The notes under the pieces were generated by a model. That model was not told the DNA's origin and searched no databases. It was given only the letters and a program-made list of their open reading frames with translations. Positions 1-11,778 of a stretch of DNA of 64,000 bases are shown piece by piece. Location: NCBI GenBank assembly GCA_033398695.1, contig JAWKAU010000234.1, positions 62,001 through 126,000 of the forward strand. The letters are read 5' to 3'. This DNA is from Orobanche coerulescens (lineage: Eukaryota > Streptophyta > Magnoliopsida > Lamiales > Orobanchaceae). Both the position numbers and the translations under genes were made by a program. The number at the start of each line of letters is the position of its first letter. Positions within the stretch are counted from its first letter, which is position 1.

Positions 1-200
1 CAAAAAGTCAACTCTAGGGATACAAGAAAATTACCTTGATTCGGTGAAGAACAATGGATTAGATGATGTTATAATCACCTAGGATACTCCAAAACACCTT
101 GGATGGAGTAGAAATCGGCCAGGAGCCCAAGCCCTAGTCGCCCTCGTCTCAACCCACGGAGGAAGAAGAATAAATGAAGAAAAATGAAGAGTAATGACTA

Positions 201-224
201 CTGTCCAGTTTATATACTGGACAG
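201..224 (-). promoter_or_regulatory. F1 LTR TATA box inside an inverted repeat
   Basis: A TATATAA core on the minus strand is flanked by perfect 9-bp arms, CTGTCCAGT and ACTGGACAG. The same structure is present in the other F1 LTR at 5844-5867. Its place between the U3 palindrome array and the long R-U5 region fits an LTR promoter. Transcription start is not known. Confidence 0.6.
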
Positions 225-225
225 C

Positions 226-600
226 TTAGCGTGCGCTAATCCTACCTAATTAGCGTGCGTTATCGAAGCGTCAGAACAAAACATTTTGCCAAAATGTACA
301 GTTAGCACGCGCTAGCTACAAATGTTAGCGTGCGCTAACGAGACCCAGCACTCACCCGGTAGCTCTGGGATCGCCTCAAATACCGGATAGCGCGCGTTAC
401 CTCCCCCAGCGTGCGCTACCAATGCACCCTAGCGCGCGCTATGTTACCAAATAGCGTGCGCTAGCCAACGTTCTAACCCAGTCCAGTAGCCTTTGGACTA
501 TTTTTCCACCACCCATTAGCGCGAGCTAACGGCAACACTTAGCGTGCGCTAACTTCGGCAACCTAGCGCACGCTAGCCACAAAGCGTAGCGTGCGCTAAC
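226..600. repeat. U3 array of TTAGCGTGCGCTAA-type palindromes
   Basis: About twelve copies of a 12-14 bp near-palindrome, TTAGCG(T/C)(G/A)CGCTAA, lie 20-65 bp apart. They are separated by unrelated sequence, so this is a dispersed word rather than a tandem satellite. The array lies in U3, upstream of the TATA core on the minus strand. Related words occur at 5868-6115, 60688-60910, 61748-61985 and 62660-62905. Confidence 0.85.
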
Positions 601-1834
601 AACTCGGAGAGACAGCAACAGAACATCTCAAAAATGGGTATGACAACATACCCATAACTTTGGGTAAATTACAAAATGGCCCAAAACGCTTGAAAATCAC
701 GATAAGTGATCGAATAACCAAACCGAAGTTCACAACACGTCTAACAAAGTTAAACAGACTTATGGGAAACTCGAAACAGCAGTTTCGAACGAGATTCGCA
801 AGAATCGAACCCAAGTGCGGAAAAGTCGCCAAAAAGCACGGAACTCAACAAAACGACACCGAAACGAACTCGGATGACAAAAAGTGTAGACTTAATCATT
901 CTCGGATTGACGAAATGGTCATGAGCGAGTCGTCAAAATGGACTTCCGCCGAAAATAAAAAAAATTTCCGGAAATCGAAATTACGGGTATTACATTCTAC
1001 CCCCCTTAAAAGAAGTTTCGTCCCGAAACTTAAAATAAGTAGGGAGAAGTAATATCCCCGCCAGGAAAACTCAACGAGATACACAAGAAACGTGTAACTT
1101 ACACCCGTCGGCGAAACGTTACAAGCAAAACAAAAGAATATACGGCGTGAAAACACGCTCCACGGCGACCAACACAACGTCGCCATTAGGGATATAATAA
1201 AACCAAAAAATGACAAGCGTCATCAAACGGATAATATAGTGAAGTCAATTATCCGAACAATCACAAAACACAACGAACGGAAATCAATATGATTGACCGA
1301 CCCAACGGTACATCAATCAAAACGCGAGCCAACCGCTGAACAAATACGGAATTCCACCGCCCAAGGGTTGGAAGATCGAAAACGAGACTAATTTCCCGAA
1401 CTTAATGCAATTACGAAGGAGCCTGAACGCTCAACAATCACGAAACGAGATCAACAAAAACCGAACAAACAAACGATCGAGACAACAAAAATCGAACAAT
1501 CATGTCCGAAACACGAAGGATAATAAAATTCAAACAACAACTCCCAGGTTCACATCTCGACTCGAGACAATATATGACCCGGTGAAAACAGCAAGACGTG
1601 CATTCACATAAGATCCATAAGAAAGGGAATAGCAATTGAAAAGTCATAATGACAAACGAGTAATTCCGAAACAATACCACCCTCGTTCGATCAACAAAAG
1701 CAAGGGGCAGGACAAGCTAAAAAAATGTCAACAAACATAAACGAATCGACAGAGTCGAAAATACAGAAGTTCCAAATCCGATCCACTTCGAATAAAAGAA
1801 CTAGTAGAACCAAAAGATGTTACTTCCGAAAAAG

Positions 1835-2060
1835 GTTCACAAGAATCGAACCGAACTCGGAAAAGTCACAGCGATACCAGATCGACCTAAAACAAGATCA
1901 CAGCTCGTTCGAACGATGAAACTGAAATACGGAACAAGTTCAGTAGGTATCAACGAACACGAGCGAGTCGATAGACCTGAGAAAGAGGAAATGCAGAAGT
2001 CCAAAAACAATACGGGTATTACATTCGACCTCTTATAAAAGAAGGTCGTCCCCGCAACTC
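1835..2060 (-). repeat. Relic LTR-start plus polypurine tract inside F1 interior
   Basis: This stretch imperfectly repeats 800-1035, the U3 start and polypurine tract of the F1 3' LTR. Matching blocks include CAAGAATCGAACC, GAGCGAGTCG, ACGGGTATTACATTC and AAAAGAAGG. Order and spacing are kept but identity is low. It may be a decayed earlier LTR edge or a recombination scar. Confidence 0.5.
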
Positions 2061-3700
2061 ACAATAACGGAAACAAGGTAACAACACAAAAAAAGCAACC
2101 GACAGAAAAATCTCCCATGGGCCTCTCAGAGTCGATCATAATATCTGTGCTGAAGCGCGAACTCCGAAAGTCTCGGTAGCCAATTCGCAAAATTGAATTC
2201 GGTGTCCCTCGAGTCCACACTTGAAACGCGTTACTGACGAGAAGGACAATTTACACGTGCACGCCCCCGGCACACCACGGTTGAAACACCTCGGCTCGGC
2301 ATACCGAAAATACAAATTCTAGATACAATGGGGCATAACGTCGCAAAACAACATAGCGGAGATGCCAACTCAGCACAACAAGGAATCATAACACATATCA
2401 TATACAACGATTACCATCGTAAGGTAATACACACACAGCAGCAACGACGGTATCGTTCGGCAACCCCAACGACCCGAATGATAACCAGCACATAATTACA
2501 ACCATCATGAAACAATCACACATGTACACAAACGTACAAACCCAAGCTTCAATAGCTCACACTCGTGCGACAACACGCAAATCACCACGAGGCGACAATT
2601 AGAAAATACCAGTTCACACCTCTCACAGAGGGCTAGTACAACAAATTCGTGGCAACGCCTCGACGTTCATGCCACCAATTCGATCATACTCGGGAGCAAA
2701 CATCATAACAACAAAGCAAACATCATACATACATTCCCAAACGCAAACGGGAATTGATAGGTTTTAAAAAAAATGACAACCACCTTTTGAAAATAATTTA
2801 GAAAAACACCGGTTGATCTTGAGTATCACCTTTCAAAAAAAGTACAAACGTGAAACATCGTTATCGAGACTTTGGAAAACCATTTTGCATTTGATAAAAA
2901 TGAGGACACTTTTCTTTTGGTGAAAAACTCTCAGAAATATTCGACCCTCGGGTCTAAGTAAAAGTGTTTCTAAAACATTGAAAATATCTCAAAACATTTT
3001 GGTCCTCGAGGTAGGAGAATTTTGAATCATATTGTGGCACCTTGGAAGTACCACGAGAAAACAATTCGTTTTAAACGTACGTCTCGAAATTTATTTTCTA
3101 AGATACTCAAGGTTTTCGAAAATAATTCAATGGGCTAGAATGCCCAAAAATTTCAGTCAATTACACGGAACATTATAGCGCCGTGGGTCCCGCGCCGGAA
3201 TCCACCAGGATAAAAACCATTTACAAAATACTAAATACCGTCATAAGAATTTCGCCAAAAAGATCAAGGCCATAATGCCAAAAACTCGGTTAAGGGAATC
3301 GGTTTTCGAAATAAAACTCAGTCGGTAAAATACCGAAAGTCATTACAAAAGAACTCACGCAGCGGATAAAAGAAATACAGTTCAACATGCACAATCCAGT
3401 AACACTACTCCTCATATGAACGAAATATGAGGGTCAAATGACCACATATCAAGAAATTAAAATCCATAAGAGGATTCCGTCACTTAACAAATAATCATAA
3501 AAATAGCTCGTGTCACACGAGGCACAACACAAAGAAGGGAGACTTACATCCACAGGTCGCACGAAGATGATGATCGCCCACAATACTAATCACGACCAAC
3601 AAACTCAAATGACGCGTCGCGACACGACTCAGTCAGACAAAATCTGACAAGACAAAACTCAACAGACCCTACTTGACCCGACAACCTAGGTTTCCACAAC

Positions 3701-3716
3701 CTAAGCTCCGATACCA
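3701..3716 (-). other. F1 primer-binding site
   Basis: On the minus strand this reads TGGTATCGGAGCTTAG, four bases after the 5' LTR ends in TTACA. It matches the 3' end of plant initiator methionine tRNA (TGGTATCAGAGC) with one mismatch. It fixes the orientation of the element and the LTR edge at 3721. Confidence 0.75.
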
Positions 3717-4474
3717 TTTATGTAACACCCCCAATCCGCTCAGGGATATTACACGCCGTAGAACCTTTCCTCAAGGATCTACCAGGCTGGTAACAACATC
3801 GAACAACTCAACAATGCCTTTAAGGCTAAAATGACTCAGTAGACCGATTTGGTCTTTCAATAAATACTTACAACTCAAACATAATACATGCCCACGCAGG
3901 GGTCGAATACAACACACTCCCGTACAACGGGAAAGAATACTGCAGCGGAAAATAAACTATAACTAAACCAATGACATCGAACGGGTCCTCGTGTGATTAG
4001 TATCGTTCGTGTTTCATCATCCTTCGTTCCGACCCTGTGTTATGCTCCCAAACCTGAATGCAAAAACAGACATCCACCCCCCGAATACTCGGGGGTTAGC
4101 AAAACTCCACTGTTTTGCTAGTGCAAGAACAAAGTGCAGATACGAGCCATACAATTCACATTCAACGAATAACAATAACCAGGAATCCTCAAAGATCCAA
4201 ACGGAACAAAAAGCACTTCCCGAGGCAAGAGTGTGGTAAAATATTCTAAAACCGAAAGGTCGCAATTCAAGGGAAAACAACTGATAAAACCGTTTAAAAT
4301 GCCATCGAGAGTTTTAATAGAAAACAACTTAGGATTATCAAATCCTTCTCTTTCCAAAAATCAACAGGGTCACAGCCCAAAGGTTTTGTTTTCACAAATA
4401 AAACCAACCATAATACACAAGGTTAAAACCCACGTCATGCGTCCTCGACGGACATAAAATACACACGCACCTGT

Positions 4475-4945
4475 GAAGTTTCACTCGTGAATCCAGGTCA
4501 AAGCCATTGAAATTCCCTCTGTGGTCCCGTCGAACCCTCCCGAGGTGAGCAAACACATTCACAAAACATAAGCAACCGCACTCCTGAATCCAGGGCTATA
4601 CCATTGGACTCCCTCCGTGATCCCATCGGACCCTCCCGAGGTGAGCGAAAAACAATCACAAAATATACACACGTAGCGGTGAAGTTTCACTCGTGAATCC
4701 AGGTCGAAGCCATTGGAATTCCCTCCGTGGTCCCGTCGAACCCTCCCGAGGTGAGCAAACACATTCACAAAACATGTACTCGCATCGCCTAGGACCGGGA
4801 CGAAGCCACAAATCCCACTCGAGGCCCCGTCGGACCCTCCCGAACTGGCTAGCGAAATACTCAAGCACCAAACGTCACCTAGGATCGGGACGAAGCCACG
4901 AATCGCACTCGAGGCCCCGTCGGACCCTCCCGAGCTGGCCGCGAA
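4475..4945. repeat. Tandem repeats of about 90-100 bp in F1 U5
   Basis: Five imperfect units share a core like GTCGGACCCTCCCGAGGTGAGC preceded by a variable GAATCCAGG or CGGGACGAAGCC segment. Units begin near 4475, 4570, 4670, 4780 and 4870. A related pair occurs in solo LTR F8 at about 60300-60435, so the module is shared by two LTR families. Confidence 0.7.
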
Positions 4946-5867
4946 ATAATCAAGCACAAGTAACATATCACACCAAGGATATCCAAACAATTCACCAAGA
5001 AGCATTAAACACTTAGCAAAACACCACGCCAAACCACAAGACACCAAAATGAAATAACATACGTCCACACGCAATACTAAGTGCAACATCAACATCAAAC
5101 ATATCCATAGAATTCATATAGTCATTCACAAACCACACCATTCACAAAACACACGCGTTTTGAAAGCAAGCCTTTAACAAGGCTAAACCGAATCTTTTGA
5201 AAGTTCATTTCAAATAACCAAACAAACACATTTAGACGGTCACCAATCATCATATCCACGAAACAAGAAAAGTATGGGCAAGGTACTTGCCTCGAGTAAT
5301 CACAAACGCGAAGAATCGACCGAAGTAGGTTGGCACGAACCGACCACGAACCCGCCGACTCCACCGAACGCTAACCCGCGCCAATAAACTACGGACAACA
5401 ATAACAACAATGAAAATGAATTCCAAAGTACGACCCAAAGTCGCTGAATTCAAAGAACAAACGACGAAAGTTCAAGGGTTTCCCCCAAAACGGCTAAGAA
5501 CGCAAATCGATCGACCAAAACATGAAAATGGAACACTAAACCGAAATATGGATATACAATCCATAGGATATGTTTAACAACATCATTTGACAACAATAGG
5601 TTCGTCAAACATGGATAGAAAACGAAATCAAGAACAAAACTCCCAAAAAGTCAACTCTAGGTATTCAAGAAAAATACCTTGATTCGGTGAAGAACAATGG
5701 ATTAGATGATGTTATAATCACCTAGGATACTCCAAAACACCTTGGATGGAGTAGAAATCGGCCAGGAGCCCAAGCCCTAGTCGCCCTCGTCTCAACCCGC
5801 GGAGGAAGAAGAATAAATGAAGAAAAATGAAGAGTAATGACTGCTGTCCAGTTTATATACTGGACAG

Positions 5868-6115
5868 CTTAGCGTGTGCTAATCCTACCTGATTAGCGTG
5901 CGTTATCGAAGCGTCAGAACAAAACGTTTTGCCAAAATGCACAGTTAGCGCGCGCTAGCCTCAAATGTTAGCGTGCGCTAACGAGACCCCCAGACCCAGT
6001 CCAGTAGCTCCTGGACTGCCCTGAAGTATCGGATAGCGCGCGTTACCTCCCCCCAGCGTGTGCTACCAATGCACCCTAGCGCGCGCTATGTTACCAAATA
6101 GCGTGCGTTAGCCAA
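5868..6115. repeat. U3 palindrome array in second F1 LTR
   Basis: Copies of the TTAGCGTGCGCTAA-type word equivalent to those at 226-470 in the first LTR. The array is cut short by the F2 insertion at 6152. Confidence 0.8.
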
Positions 6116-6620
6116 CGTTATAACCTAGTCCAGTAGCCTCTGAACTGTTTCTGATGCGAATTATCCCGGGAGAGGTGGATATGTATCGGTCGGAGTGTGC
6201 GTATGAATATCATAGCGGAAGTCTTTTTATGAGTATGGGTGTTTTGGATGTATTTTGTGGGAGTAATATCGAATATGACAATGAAAATTTGAACAAATGA
6301 AAAATGGAAGTAATATCGGAAAAAGTGATAATATCGATCAAGAAGACTTGAATGATCAAGAACAAGGGTTTATCGAATTAGACCTATAATTCGATAAGGT
6401 GATTTCTTCTCAAGACCTATTGAGAATCAATCAGATTAATACTCAAAAACGCGTCGAATAAAAATCAAGTTTCGATGAAAAGCATTCACCAAGAATAGAA
6501 AACACAATGTGTATTCTTATACTTCAACATTCATAATACTGTTATTACAAGGCTAATCAACTCCTACTTATAGGAGGTGAAGTCTTACAACTAAGGAATC
6601 AAACAAAAAAAATAAAATAA

Positions 6621-6645
6621 TTCAAAGATTTATAAAATCTTTGAA
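6621..6645 (-). promoter_or_regulatory. F2 LTR TATA box inside an inverted repeat
   Basis: Perfect 11-bp arms TTCAAAGATTT and AAATCTTTGAA enclose a TTATAAA core. It lies downstream of the palindrome array in the transcription direction, where an LTR promoter is expected. The arms are unrelated in sequence to those of the F1 TATA hairpin. Confidence 0.5.
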
Positions 6646-6784
6646 TAATCAAAACAAATCAAATAAAATACATACAAGAAACACAAATCACAAAATGGGG
6701 GAAGCACAATCCCTAAAATAAGTAAAAAGGAAAAGAGAAGTAAAAAATACACAAAAGTGTATAAAATATGTAGGCTGCTGGCAG

Positions 6785-7135
6785 GGACTCGACCGTGTCT
6801 CGTGACACGGCCGCGGCGCGGTCGACAGGCGCCGGCAGGGACTCGACCGTGTCCGCTTGACACGGTCGCGGCACGACAAGGACGTCTGACAGTGACTCGG
6901 CACGGGCGCGGCGCGACAAGGACCGGCAGTGACTCGACCGTGCGGCGTGACAAGGACGTTTGGCAGGACTCAACCGTGTTGCCTGGCACGGTCGGGTTGG
7001 TCCGAGAGCGAGATCTCCTTATCCGGAAGAGTGTGACTCGACCGTGTCGGACGACACGGTCGGGTTCGGCCGACAGTCAGTTTGGTTAATCCGGCACATC
7101 TCGGCACGGGCTGTGCCGGACGACACGGCCGAGTT
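6785..7135. repeat. U3 array of CCGTGTC/GACACGG palindromes (F2)
   Basis: Repeated inverted words of the form CCGTGTC, 4-6 bp, GACACGG, often embedded in GACTCGACCGTGTC. At least five copies are present, for example near 6790, 6845, 6970, 7035 and 7105. The same word is used in solo LTR F7 at 48818-49125, although the two LTRs differ elsewhere. Confidence 0.75.
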
Positions 7136-7323
7136 AGGCCGCCAGTGCTCGGCATTTTCGGGCAGGTGCGATATTTTCTGGCAGGCTCGACATTTTCTGG
7201 CAGGCGACGACATTTTCCGGCAGGTTGTGTCATTTTCCGGCTTATGTCCGTTTTCTCGCCTAAAAATGTTGCCGTACGTGCATGACGCATTGTAAGGCCA
7301 TTTACGTCGATCCTTGCTTCGTT

Positions 7324-9117
7324 TTATTTATTTGGACTAGTCAATTCCGTATCATCCCCTCCCCCTTTAAAGGGAATTGTCCTCAATTCCGAAATCCATT
7401 CGTCATCAAGATAACTAATTAAAGCCTCTAAGTACTTGATCTCGAAAATGTCCACAGTGCGTACATGGCCCAAAATCGTGAGACGATAGGTAGTGGGGGC
7501 CCCTCGAGAATCACCAACAAAATAGCTATCATTATTAATAAAATAATAATAATTATTCCGCCCGGTAATACCGATATCATGACATGAGTGGACATCTGAA
7601 ATAGGATGCACGGTTAATTTCACATCGGGTTCATCCTCCAGAATTGGAAACACTGATAATTCCACATCGGGTTCACCATCAAGAATGGTAAACACAGGAT
7701 TTATTACGGATTTCTCTTCATCAACTGGTTCCTCATCAAATGCTGGCGATCCGTCATAATCTGACCAACTCTCCGTTTCAATATTGTTGGACTCCTCCAA
7801 TAATAGCTCATCACAAAATAATTTACTATCCTCAATTTGGTAATCATCCAAGACAATAAGTCCATTACGAGAAACTGAGTCATTATAAAAATTAGGCCCA
7901 AAGCTGTCATTTTCTTTTAATCGACCAATCTCAGTACCAAGCTCAATTTCCCTCTCACTAGAAAACATGGTTAGATTCGGTCTCTCACCTCGGTTAGGGA
8001 TCATAGATTGAAGTGACATTGGTTTCAACACGATCCTCTTGTCCTTATCCCGCAACTCTTACTCGTTACTTCTTCCTCGATGTAAAACGTCTCTATCGAA
8101 TAGCCATGGTCGTCCCAAGAGTAAATGGCATGCATCCATCGGTAGTACATCGCATAATATGTTGTCGACGTACGAACCCATGGTTAAGCCGACCCATACT
8201 TGTTTCGAGACTTTCACTTTACTCCCGTCATCGATCCAATGCAATGCGTATGGTTTTGGGTGAGTAGTTGTGATGAGTCCGAGCTTCGTCACCATCCCCC
8301 TTGACGCTACGTTGGTACAACTTCCTCCATCGATGATCACACTACACCATTTGTCCCCGACTTGACACTTGGTGTGGAAAATTTGATCCCGTTCTTCCGA
8401 ATCATTTGAAACGGGTTTGACTTGTAAAGTACGAATAACTAAGGTTGTGTCATAGTTTGGAGCCTTGTAAGTTTCACATTCTTCTCCCTCGTCCTCCTCC
8501 ACGTTGAAATTAAATACATCACCTAGTCTTTCTCCTTCGTCCTCGACTAGCAACTCGTCTCGGACTGTGATGGCTTCTCTGAGCGTCACAACTCGTTTGT
8601 TAGGACAAGTATTTTGATAGTGACCGAACCCTTGACATTTAAAACATCTTACTTTGGTTAGGCTCGTTTCCTTCGGTACGCCGGGGGTTTTAGAAGCCGT
8701 AGTAGGAATAGAAGTCGGTATCGTTGTGGTGATTGAACTCAAACTGGTACTTGGATCCTCGAACTTTGATGTAAACTCGGTTTTGGAAAACTTCACTTTT
8801 CTTTGAGCTTCTATCTTTATGCATAGTCCGCATAAAGTATCGAAATCTTCATATGGATATAACTCCACCGTGTTGGCTATATTTTTATTTAAGCCACGTA
8901 AAAAACATGACATCTTTTGCTCTTCGTTTTCTTCTAGCTCTCCCATCAAGACCAAACTTTCGAACTCTTCAAGATATTCACCAACACTTAGTCTGCCTTG
9001 CATGAAATCGACAATCTTCCGATATAAGGTTAACCGGTGTGATGTTGGCACATACATCTTACGAAGTTTTCTTTTTAAAGAATCCCACGAACGTATTTTT
9101 TCTTTTCCTTCCCGAGC
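7324..9117 (-). pseudogene. F2 gag-protease polyprotein, 5'-truncated, one in-frame stop
   Basis: Minus-strand reading gives the C-terminal part of a Ty3/Gypsy Gag, with the conserved W/F-rich gag core, a CCHC zinc knuckle CFKCQGFGHYQNTC and then a retropepsin domain with active-site motif IIDGGSCTNVAS and the later hydrophobic LLLGRPW. Here the usual D-S/T-G triad is D-G-G, which from memory is common in plant elements of this type. A TAA at 8059-8061 interrupts the frame; the same frame then stays open for 240 codons of acidic sequence and runs through the polypurine tract into the LTR. There is no RT or integrase after the protease, so the element was gag-protease only. The 5' end is cut at about 9117 by fusion to an F3 LTR, and the 14 residues before it come from that LTR. 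Confidence 0.8.
7355..7374 (-). other. F2 polypurine tract
   Basis: On the minus strand this reads CCCTTTAAAGGGGGAGGGGA, immediately before the LTR start TGATACGG. It is the expected plus-strand primer site and lies within the open frame of the upstream ORF. Confidence 0.75.
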
Positions 9118-11013
9118 TATCACAGTTAGGGCCGAAGCCACGGCACGAAGCCGTATCACAATTATGATAGTGTGCTACCTTGAGTCGGCCAACACAATAA
9201 TGATGACTTACGTATGGGCATTGTACTCGACAGTCCTAATTCAATACCTCGATTACCTTAGAGTGGTCAATCGATAACAACGACACAACGGATGGGAACT
9301 ATGCTCGACAGCCCCAATTCAATACCTCGATTGCCTTAGAATGGCCAACCGATAACAATGATGCAGCGGATGATTCAATACCTCGATTGCCTTAAAACGG
9401 TCAATCGATAACAATGATACAATGAATGATTGAACACTTCGATTTGCCTGAGAACGGCCAATCGATAACAATGACACGATGAATGAGTGAATACCTCGAT
9501 TGCCTTAGAACGGCCAACCAATAACAATGATATGATGAATGATTGAACACCTCCATTGCCTTAGAACGGTCAATCGATAACAATGATACGAAGGATGTCT
9601 CGGCACCTTTAATCGGTTACCGACGACGAAGAAAAGAAATGAATACATCAACGCCTTTAATCGGCCAAAACAACATCAAGGACAAAACTCCAACATTAAT
9701 AGCAATGATTACAACGACGTCTTAAATCGACATTAATATCAACAACAACGATCGATACATCGATACCGCGAACCGGTGATCGATAATAACATTAACAACG
9801 AGTATCACAATGCCTTGAACCGGCCATTAACGAACAATAAAAATATTTGGCATAATTGCCGAAAGGTATCGTATCGAACGATCTCTTAATATCAATGAAT
9901 TCATGAAGAGACTAAGTCTCGGAATGATACAACACATTCATACACATATATGATAACATTAATCTCATTGACTAGTACAAGTATAAAACTTGCCTAAACC
10001 GAAGGCGATGAAATCCTTCCACGAACAACGAACGGCGTCCTCCGATAAATATAAGCACTCGAACAACCTTGAATGAAATACAATTCATTCAATAACACAA
10101 TATCGAACGAAAACAACACAACAATCGAAGGAATCTCTTTGAGACATTTAATCGAACACTAAATGTTCAAAGTTCCTCAAGAACTTAAGAATCATCAATC
10201 GGGTTGAACGAATCGAAGATATGGATATACAATCCATAGAACATGATTAATAATGTTTACAAACATCAACTGATTCATCAAATTCGGACGGAAAATAAAA
10301 TCAAAGCCAAAACTCCCAAAAATCAAATTTTAGGAGATTTCAAGAAATTACCTTGATTAGGATGAAGAATCCACAAACATGTTGTTAATCCACACCACAA
10401 CTTGAATAAGACGAAATTATTTGAGTTTGATGATGCTAAATCGCCCAAAATATTGCCCACAAATCGCCCAAGGAGGAGAGGAAGAAGGAAAGTGATGAAA
10501 TGAGGATGATTCCACAACAAAACGCTGATATAGGCAAAACTGTACTGTGTGCCGCGGCACAGGATGAGTGTGCCGCGGCCCACGACCAAAAGCGCCAAAG
10601 ACATCGCTTTGTGCCACGGCCCGGCGGTAAGGCCGCGGCCCATGTACAACCGCTCCAAAGACAAAAAGGCACATGGTGCAGCCTTAGCTATTTCGACCAT
10701 AACTCATTCGTCCGGACTCCGCTTGACTCAACGTTTGAACCATTGGAAAGCTAACTTGATTCTATATAATATTGAAAAGATTCAGAATTTTTGGAGTTTC
10801 CAAGGATTAATGGTGATTTTACAAAGTCGAACTCATACGTGGAAAAGTCGCTTAAGAACATGGAATTCAACAGAACGACACCGAGACGAACTCGGATGAC
10901 AAAAAGTGTAGAATTAATCATTCTCAGAATGAGAAAGCGGTCACAATAGAGTTGCTAAGATGGAATTACACCAAAAAAAAAAATTATTGAAAATCGAAAT
11001 CGCGGATATTACA
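9118..11013 (-). repeat. F3 LTR, copy 0 (truncated at left)
   Basis: Nearly identical to 14040-15942. It ends at GATATTACA followed by the polypurine complement, so it is the 3' LTR of the first array unit. The left end begins abruptly inside the 36-bp hairpin repeats, joined to F2 gag with only a few bases of possible microhomology. It contains about 62-bp repeats (9270-9595) and GTGCCGCGGCAC words (10540-10650). Confidence 0.85.
9270..9595. repeat. Repeats of about 62 bp in F3 LTR
   Basis: About five imperfect units carry the core CCTTAGAACGGCCAATCGATA followed by ACAATGATACGATGAATGA. Equivalent blocks lie at 14220-14530, 19110-19445, 19850-20145, 31180-31420 and 37420-37640, so they are an ancestral feature of the F3 LTR. 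Confidence 0.7.
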
Positions 11014-11778
11014 TACTACCCCCCTTAAAAGAAGTTTCGTCCCGAAACTTAAAACAAGTTGGAAGAAGAAATATCCCGCCAGGAAAACTCAATGAGATAC
11101 ACCAGAACTGAAAGCTCACTTCTCATCGGCATCGGATGCCCATACAAACACTGATTCACCTCCAAAGAAGAACAACAATGCACATATAGTCCTCGGAACC
11201 ATATCTATCGCACGCCTAAGTCCCCATGACTTGACGTCTCGAATCACAATAAACAATCACCCAGATTATCACGAAATCTCGGTACAACACCAAAAGGAAT
11301 GCATCAAACGATCTCAAAATCTCAAGATTCTCAAATACGATCATTATAAATAGATCAAAAATAAATGATCCACAACCACGATACATTATTACGGATTGAG
11401 TTATACAGTCATCCGAAAGACAAGGCTACATTTCAAATGTACCCAACATCGATATCCTCCATATCATCGATCTCCTCGATCCCAACGATTCAACGAAGAC
11501 TCAAATCTGAACTCACCGCTTAATATGACCCCGAAAGGTTACCAAAAACGCGAGTGACTATGATGAATGATAAATGATTAGAAATCCGACAAGGATCAAG
11601 AATGACTCACCGAGGTGAACTAATAATGCAATGAGTGATAACTAAAATGAAATGATTGGAACCATTGCTCCCCGTGAAGTGAATGATTAGTTTGATAATT
11701 ATAAGTCTCAACGTGATTGATATATGATGAATGACTTATGAGAATGATTGAACGGCGATGAAATGAATGATTATCCTA

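Larger units (their letters stand above)
1..994 (-). repeat. F1 3' LTR (partial, runs off left edge)
   Basis: This is the 3' LTR of a minus-strand retrotransposon. Its right edge reads GGGTATTACA and is followed directly by the complement of a polypurine tract. Read on the minus strand the LTR begins TGTAATACCCG. The same sequence recurs at 5645-6151 in the other LTR. A TATA-like core sits at 210-216 on the minus strand, so U3 is about 780 bp and the rest is R-U5. Positions 226-600 hold a palindromic repeat array. The small ORFs here are incidental. Confidence 0.85.
995..3720 (-). mobile_element. F1 internal region, non-coding (LARD-like)
   Basis: This is the whole interior between the F1 LTRs, bounded by a polypurine tract at 995-1012 (complement of TTCTACCCCCCTTAAAAG) and a primer-binding site at 3701-3716. 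At 2.7 kb it is shorter than one LTR. No gag, protease or pol similarity was seen in any frame; the few ORFs of 60-80 codons are lysine, arginine and asparagine rich, as expected from A-rich DNA. Large LTRs around a non-coding core match the LARD class of non-autonomous elements. A degenerate LTR edge lies inside at about 1835-2060. Confidence 0.75.
3721..6151 (-). repeat. F1 5' LTR (truncated)
   Basis: The left edge TGTAACACCCCC follows the primer-binding site. From 5645 the sequence matches the LTR at the window start almost base for base until 6151, where the F2 LTR is inserted. The missing part, equivalent to about 520-994 of the first copy, is not found beyond F2 and was probably lost when F2 and the F3 array were joined. 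The terminal 33 bp (3721-3753) form a TG...CA inverted repeat. Confidence 0.85.
6152..7354 (-). repeat. F2 3' LTR
   Basis: A 1,203-bp LTR with TGATGCG at the left edge and CGTATCA at the right, an imperfect terminal inverted repeat. It interrupts the F1 LTR; the left flank GTTTC is the candidate target duplication, but the other copy is lost. The right edge is followed by the complement of a strong polypurine tract (7355-7374). Its U3 holds palindromic words at 6785-7135, and an inverted repeat around a TATA core lies at 6621-6645. Confidence 0.85.

Noticed and set aside
4559..5098. 179-codon minus-strand ORF as a gene
   Set aside because: It is produced by the 90-100 bp tandem repeats in the F1 LTR and shows no domain or codon pattern of a protein.
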